Below, piece after piece: positions 49,092-58,062 of a stretch of DNA of 64,000 nucleotides. Position 1 is the stretch's first letter, and every line of letters starts with the position of its first letter. This DNA comes from Nesterenkonia sp. Act20. GTDB taxonomy: Bacteria > Actinomycetota > Actinomycetes > Actinomycetales > Micrococcaceae. Position numbers and translations under genes: made by a program. The notes under the pieces are model-generated. The model was not told where the DNA came from, made no database searches, and saw only the letters and a program-made list of their open reading frames with translations. Location: assembly GCF_019173455.1 (NCBI RefSeq), contig NZ_JADPQH010000002.1, positions 263,490 through 327,489 of the forward strand, written 5' to 3'.

Positions 49092-51365
49092 TTACGGGTA
49101 GGTGGTGAGCTCCAGGCGGGGAATCCCTTCGGGCTCGAACCCGAGAATCTGGCCGTAGAAGCTCAGCGCCGCCTCGAAGCTGGTGATGATGTTCTGCGCC
49201 TGGCGGAATCCGTGCTGCTCCCCGGCGAAGAGCAGATAGGCATGCGGGATGGACTTCGCGGCCATCGCGTCGCGAAACATCTCCGCCTGATTCGGCGGGA
49301 CGATCGGATCCTCGTCGCCCTGGAGCAGCAGCACGGGAGTCTGCAGCGAGTCCACGTGATTCAGAGGGGCCCGCTCGCGGTAGATCTCCGCCGCCTCGGG
49401 ATAGGGTCCGACGAGCCCGTCCAGGTACCTGGACTCGAAGTCGTGGGTGTCCTGAGCGAGAGCAACCAGGTCCGCGACGCCGTAGCTCGAGACCCCTGCG
49501 GCGAAAGTCGAGGTCCGCGTCAGGCAGGCGAGAGTGGTCCACCCGCCGGCGCTGCCGCCCTCGATCGCCAGACGTGAGCCGTCGGCGATGCCCTGCGCCA
49601 CAAGGTGCTCCATCACCGCCACTGTGTCGGCGACATCCACCACTCCCCATTGCCCCTGGAGTCGGTCTCGGTAGGCGCGGCCGAAGCCGGTGGAGCCTCC
49701 GTAGTTGATGTCCACCACCCCGATCCCACGTGACGTGTAATAGGCGATCGCCAGCGAGAGTCCGACCGCGGCCTGCCCGGTGGGCCCACCATGGACCTGG
49801 GCGATGTAGGGCGGCAGCTCGCCCTCTGGGGCTGAAAAACCGAGCTGCCGCGGCCGGTAGAGCACGGCGTGGATCTGCTGCCCGCTCGCCTCGGTGACCG
49901 TGATCGGCTCCGGCGTGGGCAGCAGGCCGGGATCGGGGGCATCGGTGCGTGAGGAGCGGACGACGCCGGGGCGATCCACCCGCCACTGCCCGTCGGTTTC
50001 ACCGAGCTGTCCCGCCGTGATCGCGGCGAATTCGGTGGTGGAGGAGCCGTGGATCGCCAGGGCACCATCGGCGCGCAGCGCCACCCCCGCGAGCGACGTG
50101 TGCGGCAGATCGAGCGGTGCCACCGTGCCGTGGACCAGGTCCAGCACGCCCAGCGAGTCGGTGGCTGTCCCGTGGACGGTGAGTGCGTGATCGGCGTCGA
50201 TGAGCGTCAACCAGGTCTCACCCAGCTGCCACAGCGGTCCCGCGTACTCCCGCTCGTCGCTGAGCAGCTGGCGGGGCTCCTCCGTGACCGCGGTCCCCAC
50301 GTGTCCGGACCCGTCGCTCAACCCTTCGGGGGCAAGGGTCACGGTCCAGGGGTTCCACCATCCGGAGCGGTCACTGAGGTAGACCAGCTCCCCTGCACGC
50401 CTCCATTCAGGCTGCAGCACCGAGACCTGGGTGCCACCGTCAAGGACCCGCTCATTGACGACCATGCCTGCGGCGATATGTCCTACATGCAACTGGGTCC
50501 CGTCCCAAGGCATCTGCGGGTGCTCCCAGGAGATCCAGGCCAGTTGGGTCCCGTCCGGAGAGAGCCGGGGGTGCGCGACGAAGCGCGAGGCAGGTGTGAT
50601 CTTGCGGATCGCAAGCTCGTCTTCGGCGGCAGAGCCGTCCAGCGGCACAGCAGCGATATAGCGCTCAATCCTCGGCGCCCCGTCAGCGTCCTCTCCGCCG
50701 ATATGCTCCTCGCAGACCCACCAGACTTCACGCACGCCCTCCGTGAGGGTGACCTCGGTCGGCTGCGCCCAACGCAGAGCGGGGCCGTCTACCTCCGGCA
50801 CCCCGTCCGATGCGGGGCTGATCGGCTGCGGCTGCTCAGCCTCGATGAAGGCATAGATCCGCTGGTCGGCGAAGTTGACGAACAGCACCAGCGGGTCCGC
50901 CGCGGCACGGGGGGCAGTATCCTGCGCGATCGGGGCAACGTCGGTGCCGGCGCCGGTGGCTGTGCCGGGCGTCAGCGCGATCCAGGAGGCACCACCGTAC
51001 TCGTGGACGCGGGATCGGGCATTGAAGGGCGCGGGCAGCACATTGACGGTGTCTGGCCTGCCCGGGGTCGGTCCCCGCTCAGCTGGGCTGGTCTGCGCGG
51101 GACGAGCGTCGTCGTCGTCGGCGTGCTGTCCGGACTCGGCCGGAGACCCGACCAAGGGGTCAGGGCTGATCAATGGGTCAGAGCTGATCAGGGGGTCGCC
51201 GGTGGTGCGCACGATCGTGTGACGACCGCCCTCCCCGGCGAGCGCCTCGCTCCACCAGAGCTGCTCGCCCACCCAGTGCGGGGCGCCTAGCCGGTTTCCC
51301 CCGACCGCAAGCTGCTCGGCGGAGATGCTCGAGGGCCAGGAACCATAGGGCAGCGTCGTCACCAT
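49092..51365 (-). CDS. S9 family prolyl oligopeptidase-like peptidase
   Basis: A 757-aa protein with an N-terminal beta-propeller and a C-terminal alpha/beta-hydrolase domain. The nucleophile Ser is in EGGSAGGWTTLAC, the acid in LLLQGDEDPIVPPNQ and the His in FAGEQHGFRQ. Propeller blades include ARLSPDGTQLAWISWE-like and YLSDRSGWWNPW segments. It resembles acylaminoacyl peptidases or dipeptidyl aminopeptidases and lacks a signal peptide. ATG 51365 is used. It is flanked on both sides by copies of the same intergenic repeat. Confidence 0.92.
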   Translation of the reverse strand: MVTTLPYGSWPSSISAEQLAVGGNRLGAPHWVGEQLWWSEALAGEGGRHTIVRTTGDPLISSDPLISPDPLVGSPAESGQHADDDDARPAQTSPAERGPTPGRPDTVNVLPAPFNARSRVHEYGGASWIALTPGTATGAGTDVAPIAQDTAPRAAADPLVLFVNFADQRIYAFIEAEQPQPISPASDGVPEVDGPALRWAQPTEVTLTEGVREVWWVCEEHIGGEDADGAPRIERYIAAVPLDGSAAEDELAIRKITPASRFVAHPRLSPDGTQLAWISWEHPQMPWDGTQLHVGHIAAGMVVNERVLDGGTQVSVLQPEWRRAGELVYLSDRSGWWNPWTVTLAPEGLSDGSGHVGTAVTEEPRQLLSDEREYAGPLWQLGETWLTLIDADHALTVHGTATDSLGVLDLVHGTVAPLDLPHTSLAGVALRADGALAIHGSSTTEFAAITAGQLGETDGQWRVDRPGVVRSSRTDAPDPGLLPTPEPITVTEASGQQIHAVLYRPRQLGFSAPEGELPPYIAQVHGGPTGQAAVGLSLAIAYYTSRGIGVVDINYGGSTGFGRAYRDRLQGQWGVVDVADTVAVMEHLVAQGIADGSRLAIEGGSAGGWTTLACLTRTSTFAAGVSSYGVADLVALAQDTHDFESRYLDGLVGPYPEAAEIYRERAPLNHVDSLQTPVLLLQGDEDPIVPPNQAEMFRDAMAAKSIPHAYLLFAGEQHGFRQAQNIITSFEAALSFYGQILGFEPEGIPRLELTTYP

Positions 51366-51394
51366 GAGGCCAGTCTAGGACACTCACCCCCGGC

Positions 51395-51466
51395 GTTGAG
51401 GGGCGGAATATCCGGGTATCAGGCGGCTCGATCCCACTCAACTACTCGTAGAATCCGCCGCTCAAC
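51395..51466. repeat. Intergenic repeat, copy B
   Basis: A 72-base element with terminal inverted repeats GTTGAGGGGCGGA and TCCGCCGCTCAAC (12 of 13 positions pair). It is homologous to copy A. It is followed by a poly-G rich duplicated AACGGGAGGGGG stretch up to 51495. Confidence 0.8.
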
Positions 51467-51496
51467 GGGAGGGGGGGGTCAACGGGAGGGGGCCGC

Positions 51497-51892
51497 TCAG
51501 CGCGAAGGTGGGGTCTGCTCTGGATCGGCATCGGTGCGAGCAGGCTCGCCGGGGGTGGGCTCAGCGACCGGGGTCGGGCCGAAGCGGGCTTCTGCCGCCG
51601 CCACGCGGGAACGCTGCTGGGCAGCGGAGATCTCCGCCTCGGTGATCTCGCCCGGGAACTCTGGCTCTTCCCCGGAGGCCTCATCCTCGAGCTCGGCGCG
51701 GTACTTCATCCGTCGTGTGCGCTTGGCCAGATCTCGGACGACCACGATGAGCAGCACCACCACCAGCGCGGTGAAGAGGAAGCCCTCGATCCCGGGAGTG
51801 ATGTCCTGCTCGTTGAGCCCTGGGCGCAGCTCTGGGGCGTCACCACCGCCGCCACCTGGGCTCACGCTGCTCAGCACCGGAAGAAGATTCAC
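51497..51892 (-). CDS. Hypothetical single-pass membrane protein
   Basis: A 131-aa protein with an exposed Gly-rich N-terminus (SPGGGGGDAPELRPGLNEQD), one membrane helix (about 39-54, FLFTALVVVLLIVVVRD) and a long acidic cytoplasmic tail rich in Glu, Ala and Pro. KRTRRMKYRAELE after the helix sets topology by the positive-inside rule. No family is recognised with certainty, though short membrane proteins of this kind often accompany mca in Actinobacteria. Confidence 0.7.
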   Translation of the reverse strand: MNLLPVLSSVSPGGGGGDAPELRPGLNEQDITPGIEGFLFTALVVVLLIVVVRDLAKRTRRMKYRAELEDEASGEEPEFPGEITEAEISAAQQRSRVAAAEARFGPTPVAEPTPGEPARTDADPEQTPPSR

Positions 51893-52024
51893 TGGTGTCT
51901 CTGCCTTTGAACGTCGTCAGTCTTGCGGACCGGGCTGTTGCGGCAGCCGCCGACGGCGACCGCTCGGCTCAGTCTACGCCGTGTAGAAATCTCCAGAGAA
52001 ACCGCGCCAAGACCCAGCAACGGC

Positions 52025-52981
52025 TCAGCGCAGTCCGCTGAAGATGTCATGCTCGGGAAGCTCAGTCTCCACCTTCGACTCCACCAGCACATAGTCGTCG
52101 TAGGGATAGACCTCGCGCAGGAAGTCATTGGGCGTCGCGAAGAAGAAGCCATCCGGCTCCACCTGAGTGCGGTGGGCACGCAGCGCCCGGTCGCGGTGCT
52201 CCAGGAAGCTGCCCACGGGGATCTTCGTGGTGACCTCATGCTCGGTCATCCAGGAGATCGACCCGTCGCGGAACGCCCGCAGCCGATCTTCATAGGGCGA
52301 CTCATAACCGGCCTCGAGCAGCGCATTGTGGATCGCTTCGAACCGCCCGGGGTTGAAGGCACGGTCGTAGTAGAGCTTCTGCGGCGTCCAGGCCTCACCC
52401 AGATCCTGATACCGCGTCGAGTCCCCGGCTGCGTGGTAGGCCTCCACGGTGATCTTGTGGCTCATGATGTGGTCCGGGTGCGGGTAGCCGCCGACCTCGT
52501 CGTAGGAGAGGATCACGTGCGGCCGGAACTTGCGCACCAGGCGCACCAGCGGGGCCGAGGCCTGCTCCAGCGGGAGCGTGGCGAAGCTGCCGAAGGGCAG
52601 CGGAGGCGTCGGGTCCCCCTCCGGAAGGCCAGAGTCGGCGAAGCCGAGCCAGGTGTGCTCGATGGCCAGCGCCTCGGCGGCCTCTGCCATCTCCATCCGG
52701 CGCACCCCCGGAAGGTCGCGGTGGCAGGCGTAGATCTCCCCCGCCGCAGGGTTCAGCAGGCTTCCCTGCTCTCCCCCGGTCGCCGTGGCCACCATGACCT
52801 CCGCTCCCGCAGCGGCATAGGCCGCCATCATCGCAGCACCCTTGGAGGACTCGTCATCAGGGTGGGCGTGGACGGCGAGCATCCGCAGACCGGTGGAATC
52901 CGGGAGCTTCTGGGCCGCTGAATGTGCAGGTGATGCTTCCTGAGAGGTCATCTTGGAGGCAGTGGGGTGTGAGCTCGACAT
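52025..52981 (-). CDS. mca: Mycothiol S-conjugate amidase
   Basis: A 318-aa PIG-L family zinc amidase. The metal site is in LAVHAHPDDESSKGAAM and the later YPHPDHIMSHKITVEAYH. GEQGSLLNP and YDEVGGYPHPDH are typical of Mca rather than MshB. It cleaves mycothiol conjugates to release mercapturates during detoxification. ATG 52981 with AGGTG upstream is chosen; GTG 52987 is 6 bases earlier. The divergent DUF4307 gene is its usual neighbour. Confidence 0.92.
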   Translation of the reverse strand: MSSSHPTASKMTSQEASPAHSAAQKLPDSTGLRMLAVHAHPDDESSKGAAMMAAYAAAGAEVMVATATGGEQGSLLNPAAGEIYACHRDLPGVRRMEMAEAAEALAIEHTWLGFADSGLPEGDPTPPLPFGSFATLPLEQASAPLVRLVRKFRPHVILSYDEVGGYPHPDHIMSHKITVEAYHAAGDSTRYQDLGEAWTPQKLYYDRAFNPGRFEAIHNALLEAGYESPYEDRLRAFRDGSISWMTEHEVTTKIPVGSFLEHRDRALRAHRTQVEPDGFFFATPNDFLREVYPYDDYVLVESKVETELPEHDIFSGLR

Positions 52982-52988
52982 AAGCACC

Positions 52989-52994
52989 TAGAAT
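52989..52994 (+). promoter_or_regulatory. -10 box of a probable leaderless transcript (DUF4307)
   Basis: TAGAAT ends 7 bases before ATG 53002, with no Shine-Dalgarno sequence. The 20-base divergent gap with mca leaves no room for a longer leader. Confidence 0.55.
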
Positions 52995-53001
52995 AGTCCT
53001 G

Positions 53002-53457
53002 ATGACAGAGTCCAGCACCACCGAAGCCGCGGCCTCCGGTGATATGGAGACATCTCACGGCATGGAGTCGCGGTATGGCGCGCCGAAGCGCCGAGTCACC
53101 GCGAAGACCCAGCGGTGGATGATTCTCGGAGCGCTTCTGCTGGCCCTGGCCGCGATGATCTACTTCACCGTGGGCAACGCCGTCGGTCAGATCGATCACA
53201 ACGACGTCGGCTACACCATCACCTCCGACACCGAAGCTGAAGTAGACTTCCAGGTGACGAAGGATCTCGACGCCACCGTGCAGTGCATGGTCCATGTGCT
53301 CGACAACAGCTACGCGGTTGTCGGTGCAGACATCGTCACCCTCGGCCCGCAGGACGGGTCGAACCCAGAAGATCGCAGCCAGTATTACAGCACTGACGTG
53401 CGGACAGAGTCCCGCGGAGTCACCGGAGTGGTGGATTCCTGCTGGGACGCTGACTGA
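53002..53457 (+). CDS. DUF4307 family membrane protein
   Basis: A 151-aa protein. A hydrophilic N-terminus ends in a basic RRVTAKTQRW, followed by one membrane helix (about 41-57, ILGALLLALAAMIYFTV) and an extracellular beta-rich domain with VDFQVTKDLDATVQCMVHVLD. The pattern and the position next to mca match DUF4307 of Actinobacteria. Function is unknown; two Cys residues in the outer domain (CMVH and SCWDAD) could pair. Confidence 0.85.
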   Translation: MTESSTTEAAASGDMETSHGMESRYGAPKRRVTAKTQRWMILGALLLALAAMIYFTVGNAVGQIDHNDVGYTITSDTEAEVDFQVTKDLDATVQCMVHVLDNSYAVVGADIVTLGPQDGSNPEDRSQYYSTDVRTESRGVTGVVDSCWDAD

Positions 53458-53529
53458 CTGCTGCATCTTCAGCATCACCCAAAGAGCTCTAGCAGACGGG
53501 CTCCATTCTCCCCCTGAGAAGCGTGCCCC

Positions 53530-54384
53530 GTGAAACCTGACTCCCTGTTCTTCCGACTCCGCGGCGTGATCGCGCTCGTGATTCTGCTCTGCTTCGTCGC
53601 CGCCTTCGTGCTCAGTGCCTGCGGACCCGCCTACGAGGTGCCCGACAGCGAGGGTCAGAGCGCCACAGTGCTCGCCGCGCCCTCGACCAAGCCAGCCCTG
53701 GAGCAGCTCGACTCCGACCTGCGAGAGCGCAGCAGCACACTCTCCGCCGAGGTCGAATACCTGGACACGGAGACGATGACAGCCCGGATCGGTGCCGCTC
53801 CGCAGGCCGATATCGTGCTGACCGCGTCCCGTGAGCAGATGCAGGACCTCGCTAGCGAGGGGCACATCTCCGGGGAGCCGCTGCCGCTGGCGAGCAACCG
53901 ACTGGTGCTGGTGACCTCGGCGGAGAACCCGCATGGGATACGGGACTTCGATGACTTCGCCGAGCGCGCCGCCGACCTGCGGGTGAGCACCTGCGCGGCG
54001 GACGCGCCCTGCACCACGCAGGTCGCCGACCTTGTCGCCGACTACGAGCTTGAGCTGCGGGCGACGGACGCGACGCTGGCCCGGGCGAGCACCGCCAACG
54101 GGCCGCAGACTCCGCTGTCCGATCTGGCCGCCGGTCGCAGCGACGCCGCGCTGGCCTATGTCACCGATGCCCTGGCCGAGGACTCCCCGCTGCAGACCTT
54201 CGAGGTTCCGACCTCGGCGCACAGCATCACCCAGGTCTGGGCCGGAGTGCTGAAAGAACCGCAGCATGAGGCAGCGGCCGAGGATTTCTTCGACCTGCTG
54301 GCAGGTGAGAAGGGTCGTTCCGCGTTCAGCGAAGCCGGCTTCCTTCCTGCTCCCTCCGCGGAAATGGGAGCCAGCTCCCACTGA
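53530..54384 (+). CDS. Molybdate-type ABC substrate-binding lipoprotein (ModA-like)
   Basis: A 284-aa exported protein starting at GTG 53530. A long signal peptide ends in a lipobox (FVLSACGP). The periplasmic-binding fold shows ADIVLTASREQMQDL, PLASNRLVLVTSAENP and ALAYVTDAL, matching the ModA family in order. No permease or ATPase genes are adjacent, so it is an orphan binding protein. The ligand is uncertain: some ModA relatives bind tungstate or other oxyanions. Confidence 0.8.
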   Translation: MKPDSLFFRLRGVIALVILLCFVAAFVLSACGPAYEVPDSEGQSATVLAAPSTKPALEQLDSDLRERSSTLSAEVEYLDTETMTARIGAAPQADIVLTASREQMQDLASEGHISGEPLPLASNRLVLVTSAENPHGIRDFDDFAERAADLRVSTCAADAPCTTQVADLVADYELELRATDATLARASTANGPQTPLSDLAAGRSDAALAYVTDALAEDSPLQTFEVPTSAHSITQVWAGVLKEPQHEAAAEDFFDLLAGEKGRSAFSEAGFLPAPSAEMGASSH

Positions 54385-54445
54385 ACTGTTCGGTCCTGAT
54401 TGTGAATCCGGAGCGGCCCCACTACCATGTGTGGAACGCAACAAC

Positions 54446-54508
54446 ACCCCGCCGAGGCAGGTTCCGGACTCAGGGCCGGAGCACAATGCCGTCCCCCGGC
54501 GGGGTCTT
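54446..54508 (+). terminator. Hairpin with U-tract in the greA leader
   Basis: ACCCCGCCG (54446-54454) pairs with CGGCGGGGT (54497-54505), followed by CTTT. The loop holds a second hairpin, TCCGG...CCGGA. It lies after the ModA-like gene and 24 bases before greA. It may end the upstream gene or attenuate greA. Confidence 0.6.
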
Positions 54509-54531
54509 TGCATGAAAAGGAGAGATGAACC

Positions 54532-55032
54532 GTGTCAACGCACAGCCCCGAGATCGACGAGAATGCCCAGTGGCTCACCCAGGAGGCCTACGACCGGCTG
54601 AAGGGCGAGCTTGCGCACCTCAGCGGACCCGGCCGTCAGGAGATCGTTGACCGCATCGAGTCCGCCCGCGAAGAGGGCGACCTGAAGGAGAACGGCGGCT
54701 ACCACGCCGCCAAGGAAGAGCAGGGCAAGGCCGAGGCACGCATCCGCTACCTCAGCGACCTGCTCGAGAACGCCTATGTGGGCGACGCCCCCACCGGCGA
54801 CACCGTGGTGCCCGGGATGCTGGTCGAGGCCAAGATCGCCGGCAACACGATGAAGTTCCTCTTCGGCAACCGCGAGATCGCCGGAGACACCGACCTCGAG
54901 GTCTACTCCGAGCGCTCCCCCATCGGCGAGGCAATCAACGGCGCCAAGCCCGGAGACAAGCTCAGCTACTCCGCGCCCAACGGCAAGGACATCACCGTGG
55001 AGATCGTCTCCGCGGAGCCCTTCAAGGGCTGA
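54532..55032 (+). CDS. greA: Transcription elongation factor GreA
   Basis: A 166-aa protein. The N-terminal coiled coil contains LTQEAYDRLKGELAHL and the acidic tip AREEGDLKENGGYHAAKEEQ, whose Asp and Glu support cleavage of backtracked RNA by polymerase. The C-terminal domain has LFGNREIAG and SPIGEAINGAKPGD. GTG 54532 is set by AAGGAGAG 8 bases upstream. Confidence 0.95.
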   Translation: MSTHSPEIDENAQWLTQEAYDRLKGELAHLSGPGRQEIVDRIESAREEGDLKENGGYHAAKEEQGKAEARIRYLSDLLENAYVGDAPTGDTVVPGMLVEAKIAGNTMKFLFGNREIAGDTDLEVYSERSPIGEAINGAKPGDKLSYSAPNGKDITVEIVSAEPFKG

Positions 55033-55090
55033 ACCGCCTTCTGGCTGGCCTGAACCGGTCCTCACGGACAGCTTCAGGCCAGCCTCGGCC

Positions 55091-55140
55091 CAGACGACGA
55101 CGGCGGCCCCTCTCAGCTGAGGGGCCGCCGTCGTCGTCTG
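55091..55140. terminator. Perfect 22-base-pair hairpin, bidirectional terminator
   Basis: CAGACGACGACGGCGGCCCCTC and its exact complement enclose the 6-base loop TCAGCT. It lies between the convergent greA and ilvA genes. There is no T-run, so termination would depend on the stem itself. Confidence 0.8.
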
Positions 55141-55175
55141 TGGTCCGGTCGGTCAGATGCTGGGGTGCCCCGCTC

Positions 55176-56474
55176 TCAGTGAGGCGGGACGATCGGCTCG
55201 TAGCCCTGGGCGCGGAGACGGTTGAGCACGCGCTCGGAATGTTCGGCGCCCTTGGTCTCCATATTGATCACGATGGAGACCTCGCCCATGGACAGCGCGC
55301 CGCCGATCCGGCTGTGATCCACACCGGTCACATTGGCGTCGGCGTCGGCGATGATCTGCGAGATCGTCGCGAGCTCACCGGGAAGATCCTTGAGCATCAT
55401 CTTCACCGTGAGGAAACGGTCCGCCGCGGAGAGGCCGTGCTGGATAACGCGCAGCATCAGCATCGGGTCGATGTTGCCGCCGGAGAGCACTGCCACGACG
55501 TTCTTGGACTCGAGGCCCAGCTCGGTCAGCTTGCCCTCCATCAGTGCCGCCACCGAGACGGCTCCGGCGGGCTCGACGACCATCTTGGAGCGCTCGAGCA
55601 GGAAGATCAGCGCACGCGCGATGGCGTCCTCGCTGACCGTCACGACCTCGTCGACAAGCTCCTTGATGATCTCGAAGGGAATCTCCCCGGGCCGTCCCAC
55701 CGCGATGCCGTCGGCGATGGTGCGCACACCCTGGATCGGCACCAGCGCATCGGCGGCGAGCGAAGGCGGGTACGCTGCGGCGTTCTCGGCCTGAACACCG
55801 ATGATCTTCACCTCTCGGCCCAGCCGCGCCGCCTGCTGCTTGATCGCGACGGCGGAGCCGGCGAGCAGGCCTCCCCCGCCGATCCCCATGATGACGGTGT
55901 CGACCTGGGGCTCCTGCTCCAGGATCTCCAGGCCGATGGTCCCCTGCCCGGCGACCACATCGGTGTTGTTGAAGGGGTGGATGAACACGGACCCGGTCTC
56001 ATCCGAGTGCCGCTGGGCCTCGGAGAGCGCCTCATCCACATTTGACCCGTAGAGGATGACCTCGGCGCCGTGATCGCGGGTGGCGGCCAGCTTCGGCAGC
56101 GCGACGCCGCGGGGCATGTAGATCTTCGCGGTGATGCCCAGCTTCTTGGCGGCCAGCGCCACGCCCTGGGCATGGTTGCCCGCTGAGGCTGCGACGACGC
56201 CGCGGGCCTTCTCCTCCTCGGAGAGCCGTGCCATGCGCACATAGGCCCCGCGGACCTTGAAGGAGCCGGCGCGCTGAAGGTTCTCCGCCTTCAGGTGCAC
56301 GGTCCCGTCGATGATGCGACCCAAGGCCCGCGAGTGCTCCATGGGAGTGCGCACGATGATGCCCTTGAGCAGTTCCTGCGCCGCCTCGATGTCCTCGAGC
56401 TGCACGCTGAGCCGGGACCCGGGGCGCAGCGGAGCGCCCGCGGTCGTGTCTGGGCTGTGCTGGATCTGTGTCAT
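55176..56474 (-). CDS. ilvA: Threonine ammonia-lyase with C-terminal ACT domain
   Basis: A 432-aa PLP enzyme deaminating threonine to 2-oxobutanoate. The PLP Lys is in NLQRAGSFKVRGAYV; ASAGNHAQGVALAAKKLG and the GIGGGGLLAG phosphate loop follow. A single ACT-like domain is at about 345-432 (FLTVKMMLKDLPGELATISQ). That single-domain layout matches the shorter, often catabolic, IlvA type. It overlaps the AI-2E transporter stop by 4 bases. Confidence 0.93.
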   Translation of the reverse strand: MTQIQHSPDTTAGAPLRPGSRLSVQLEDIEAAQELLKGIIVRTPMEHSRALGRIIDGTVHLKAENLQRAGSFKVRGAYVRMARLSEEEKARGVVAASAGNHAQGVALAAKKLGITAKIYMPRGVALPKLAATRDHGAEVILYGSNVDEALSEAQRHSDETGSVFIHPFNNTDVVAGQGTIGLEILEQEPQVDTVIMGIGGGGLLAGSAVAIKQQAARLGREVKIIGVQAENAAAYPPSLAADALVPIQGVRTIADGIAVGRPGEIPFEIIKELVDEVVTVSEDAIARALIFLLERSKMVVEPAGAVSVAALMEGKLTELGLESKNVVAVLSGGNIDPMLMLRVIQHGLSAADRFLTVKMMLKDLPGELATISQIIADADANVTGVDHSRIGGALSMGEVSIVINMETKGAEHSERVLNRLRAQGYEPIVPPH

Positions 56475-57919
56475 TCGCGTCTACCCTCATCCTCCGGCCG
56501 GGAGTGGTCCTCTTCGGCGATGGTAGCGCTTTGGTCGGGGTGCGCGTCGCTGTGCGTCGCCTCTGTGCTGATGTCCGACTGCGATTCGGTGCGGGTCATG
56601 GTTCCTGTCGAAGCACCGCGGCGGCGACCGAAGCCCGGGCGATCGGGGTTCAGACCGGGGATGGTCTCCTTGAGCCGGCGGGTGATGTTGGCCAGGGAGG
56701 CCTGCTCCTCGGCCTCCTGGACCTCCTTCTGGGCGGCGCGCTTGATGGCCTCTTCCTTCTCGAGGCGCTCCATCGCTTTCGCCTCGGGGTCTCCGCGCCA
56801 CTCCTCCTTGACCAGGTACTGCGCGGCGCGGTTCACAAAGGCCAGGACCGGCACGGCGAAGAGCGCGCCGACGACGCCCAGCAGCGTGGTGCCTGCGGTC
56901 ACGGCGAGGATCACTGCCAGCGGGTGCAGGCGCACGGCCTTGCCCATCACGACGGGCTGCAGGATGTTGGACTCGATCTGCTGGACCAGCAGCACGACGC
57001 CGACCATGAGCAGCGCGTTGACCAGGCCGTTGGCGACCAGGGCGAGGATCACGGCCACGGCGCCGGTGACCACTGCGCCGACGATCGGGATGAAGGAGCC
57101 GAGGAAGACGAGCACCGCGACCGGCAGTGCGAGCGGAACACCGAGGATGGCGGCGCCCACACCGATGCCCACAGCATCGACGGCGGCCACGAAGACCTGT
57201 ACGCGCATATAGGACCCCAGCGCCGTCCAGCCGCGTCGTCCCGCGCCATGGATCGCCGGGCGGTGCTTGCCGGGGGCGAAGAACACCAGGAAGTCCCAGA
57301 TCTTGCGTCCGTCGGCCAGGAAGAAGATCAGGGTGAACAGGGCGAGGATGCCGCCGATGACCACATTGCCTGCGGTGGAGCCCAGCGCCATCGCACCGCC
57401 GAGGATCGCCTCGGAGTTGTCCTGCAGGTAAGTGAGGCCCTCTTCAAGTCCCTGGTTGATCTGATCAGCGGATATCTGGATGCCGAAGCCTGCGGCGGTC
57501 TCCTCCGCGAGCGTCACGAGTTCGAAGAGACCTTCGGTCACCTGGCTCGCCATCTCAGAGAAGCCCTGGACGAGCTGCTGCCCGACCAGCCAGAGCAGTC
57601 CGGTGACGAATCCGATCAGCACGATCAACGTCGTGATCGCTGCCAGGATCCTGGGGAATTTGAGCTTGACGAAGAGATTGTGCAGCGGTCGCAGCAGCGT
57701 GGCCAGCAACGCGGCGACCAACAGCGGGATCAGCAGCAGCGAGACGTGGCTGAGCAGCCAGATCAGCACGCCGAGGAAGGCGAGGATGATGATGACTCGC
57801 CAGGACCAGGCGGCGGCGATCCGGACGCCCCAGGGGACGTCATCCTGGATCCGCTGCTCCTCGGCCATCCGCGGCGGGACGTCCTCTTCCATCAGCTCGA
57901 TCTTTTCCACTGTGTTCAT
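56471..57919 (-). CDS. AI-2E family transporter
   Basis: A 482-aa membrane protein with eight or so hydrophobic helices. SLLLIPLLVAALLATLLRPL and the C-terminal PIVGAVVTGAVAVILALVANG and GVVGALFAVPVLAF blocks are typical of this family (YdiK/TqsA-like). Members export diverse small molecules; AI-2 itself is not implied. The C-terminus has a long charged tail. It is the first gene of an operon with ilvA, where export of amino acids or ketoacids would make sense. Confidence 0.9.
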   Translation of the reverse strand: MNTVEKIELMEEDVPPRMAEEQRIQDDVPWGVRIAAAWSWRVIIILAFLGVLIWLLSHVSLLLIPLLVAALLATLLRPLHNLFVKLKFPRILAAITTLIVLIGFVTGLLWLVGQQLVQGFSEMASQVTEGLFELVTLAEETAAGFGIQISADQINQGLEEGLTYLQDNSEAILGGAMALGSTAGNVVIGGILALFTLIFFLADGRKIWDFLVFFAPGKHRPAIHGAGRRGWTALGSYMRVQVFVAAVDAVGIGVGAAILGVPLALPVAVLVFLGSFIPIVGAVVTGAVAVILALVANGLVNALLMVGVVLLVQQIESNILQPVVMGKAVRLHPLAVILAVTAGTTLLGVVGALFAVPVLAFVNRAAQYLVKEEWRGDPEAKAMERLEKEEAIKRAAQKEVQEAEEQASLANITRRLKETIPGLNPDRPGFGRRRGASTGTMTRTESQSDISTEATHSDAHPDQSATIAEEDHSRPEDEGRRE

Positions 57920-57953
57920 TGGTACATCCTGACATGGCTTGCAGGTCTTCCAT

Positions 57954-57998
57954 ACAAAGACGGACCCGCCCCACGCAGCGCATGCGTCGGTCGGGCCC
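57954..57998 (-). terminator. Probable terminator of the Bax-inhibitor gene
   Basis: On the minus strand GGGCCCG... pairs with CGGGTCC with one mismatch, and an inner ACGC/GCGT pair closes the stem. TCTTTGT follows. It lies 65 bases after the Bax inhibitor stop. Confidence 0.5.
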
Positions 57999-58062
57999 GC
58001 CAGCTCTTTAGCAAGAGCCTCGCAGGGTCACCGCCAGCTCGGCGTGGGACCCCACAGGACAG

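Noticed and set aside
55091-55140. Possible insertion-sequence end from the long perfect inverted repeat
   Set aside because: It is a single 50-base hairpin between convergent genes with no transposase; bidirectional termination explains it.
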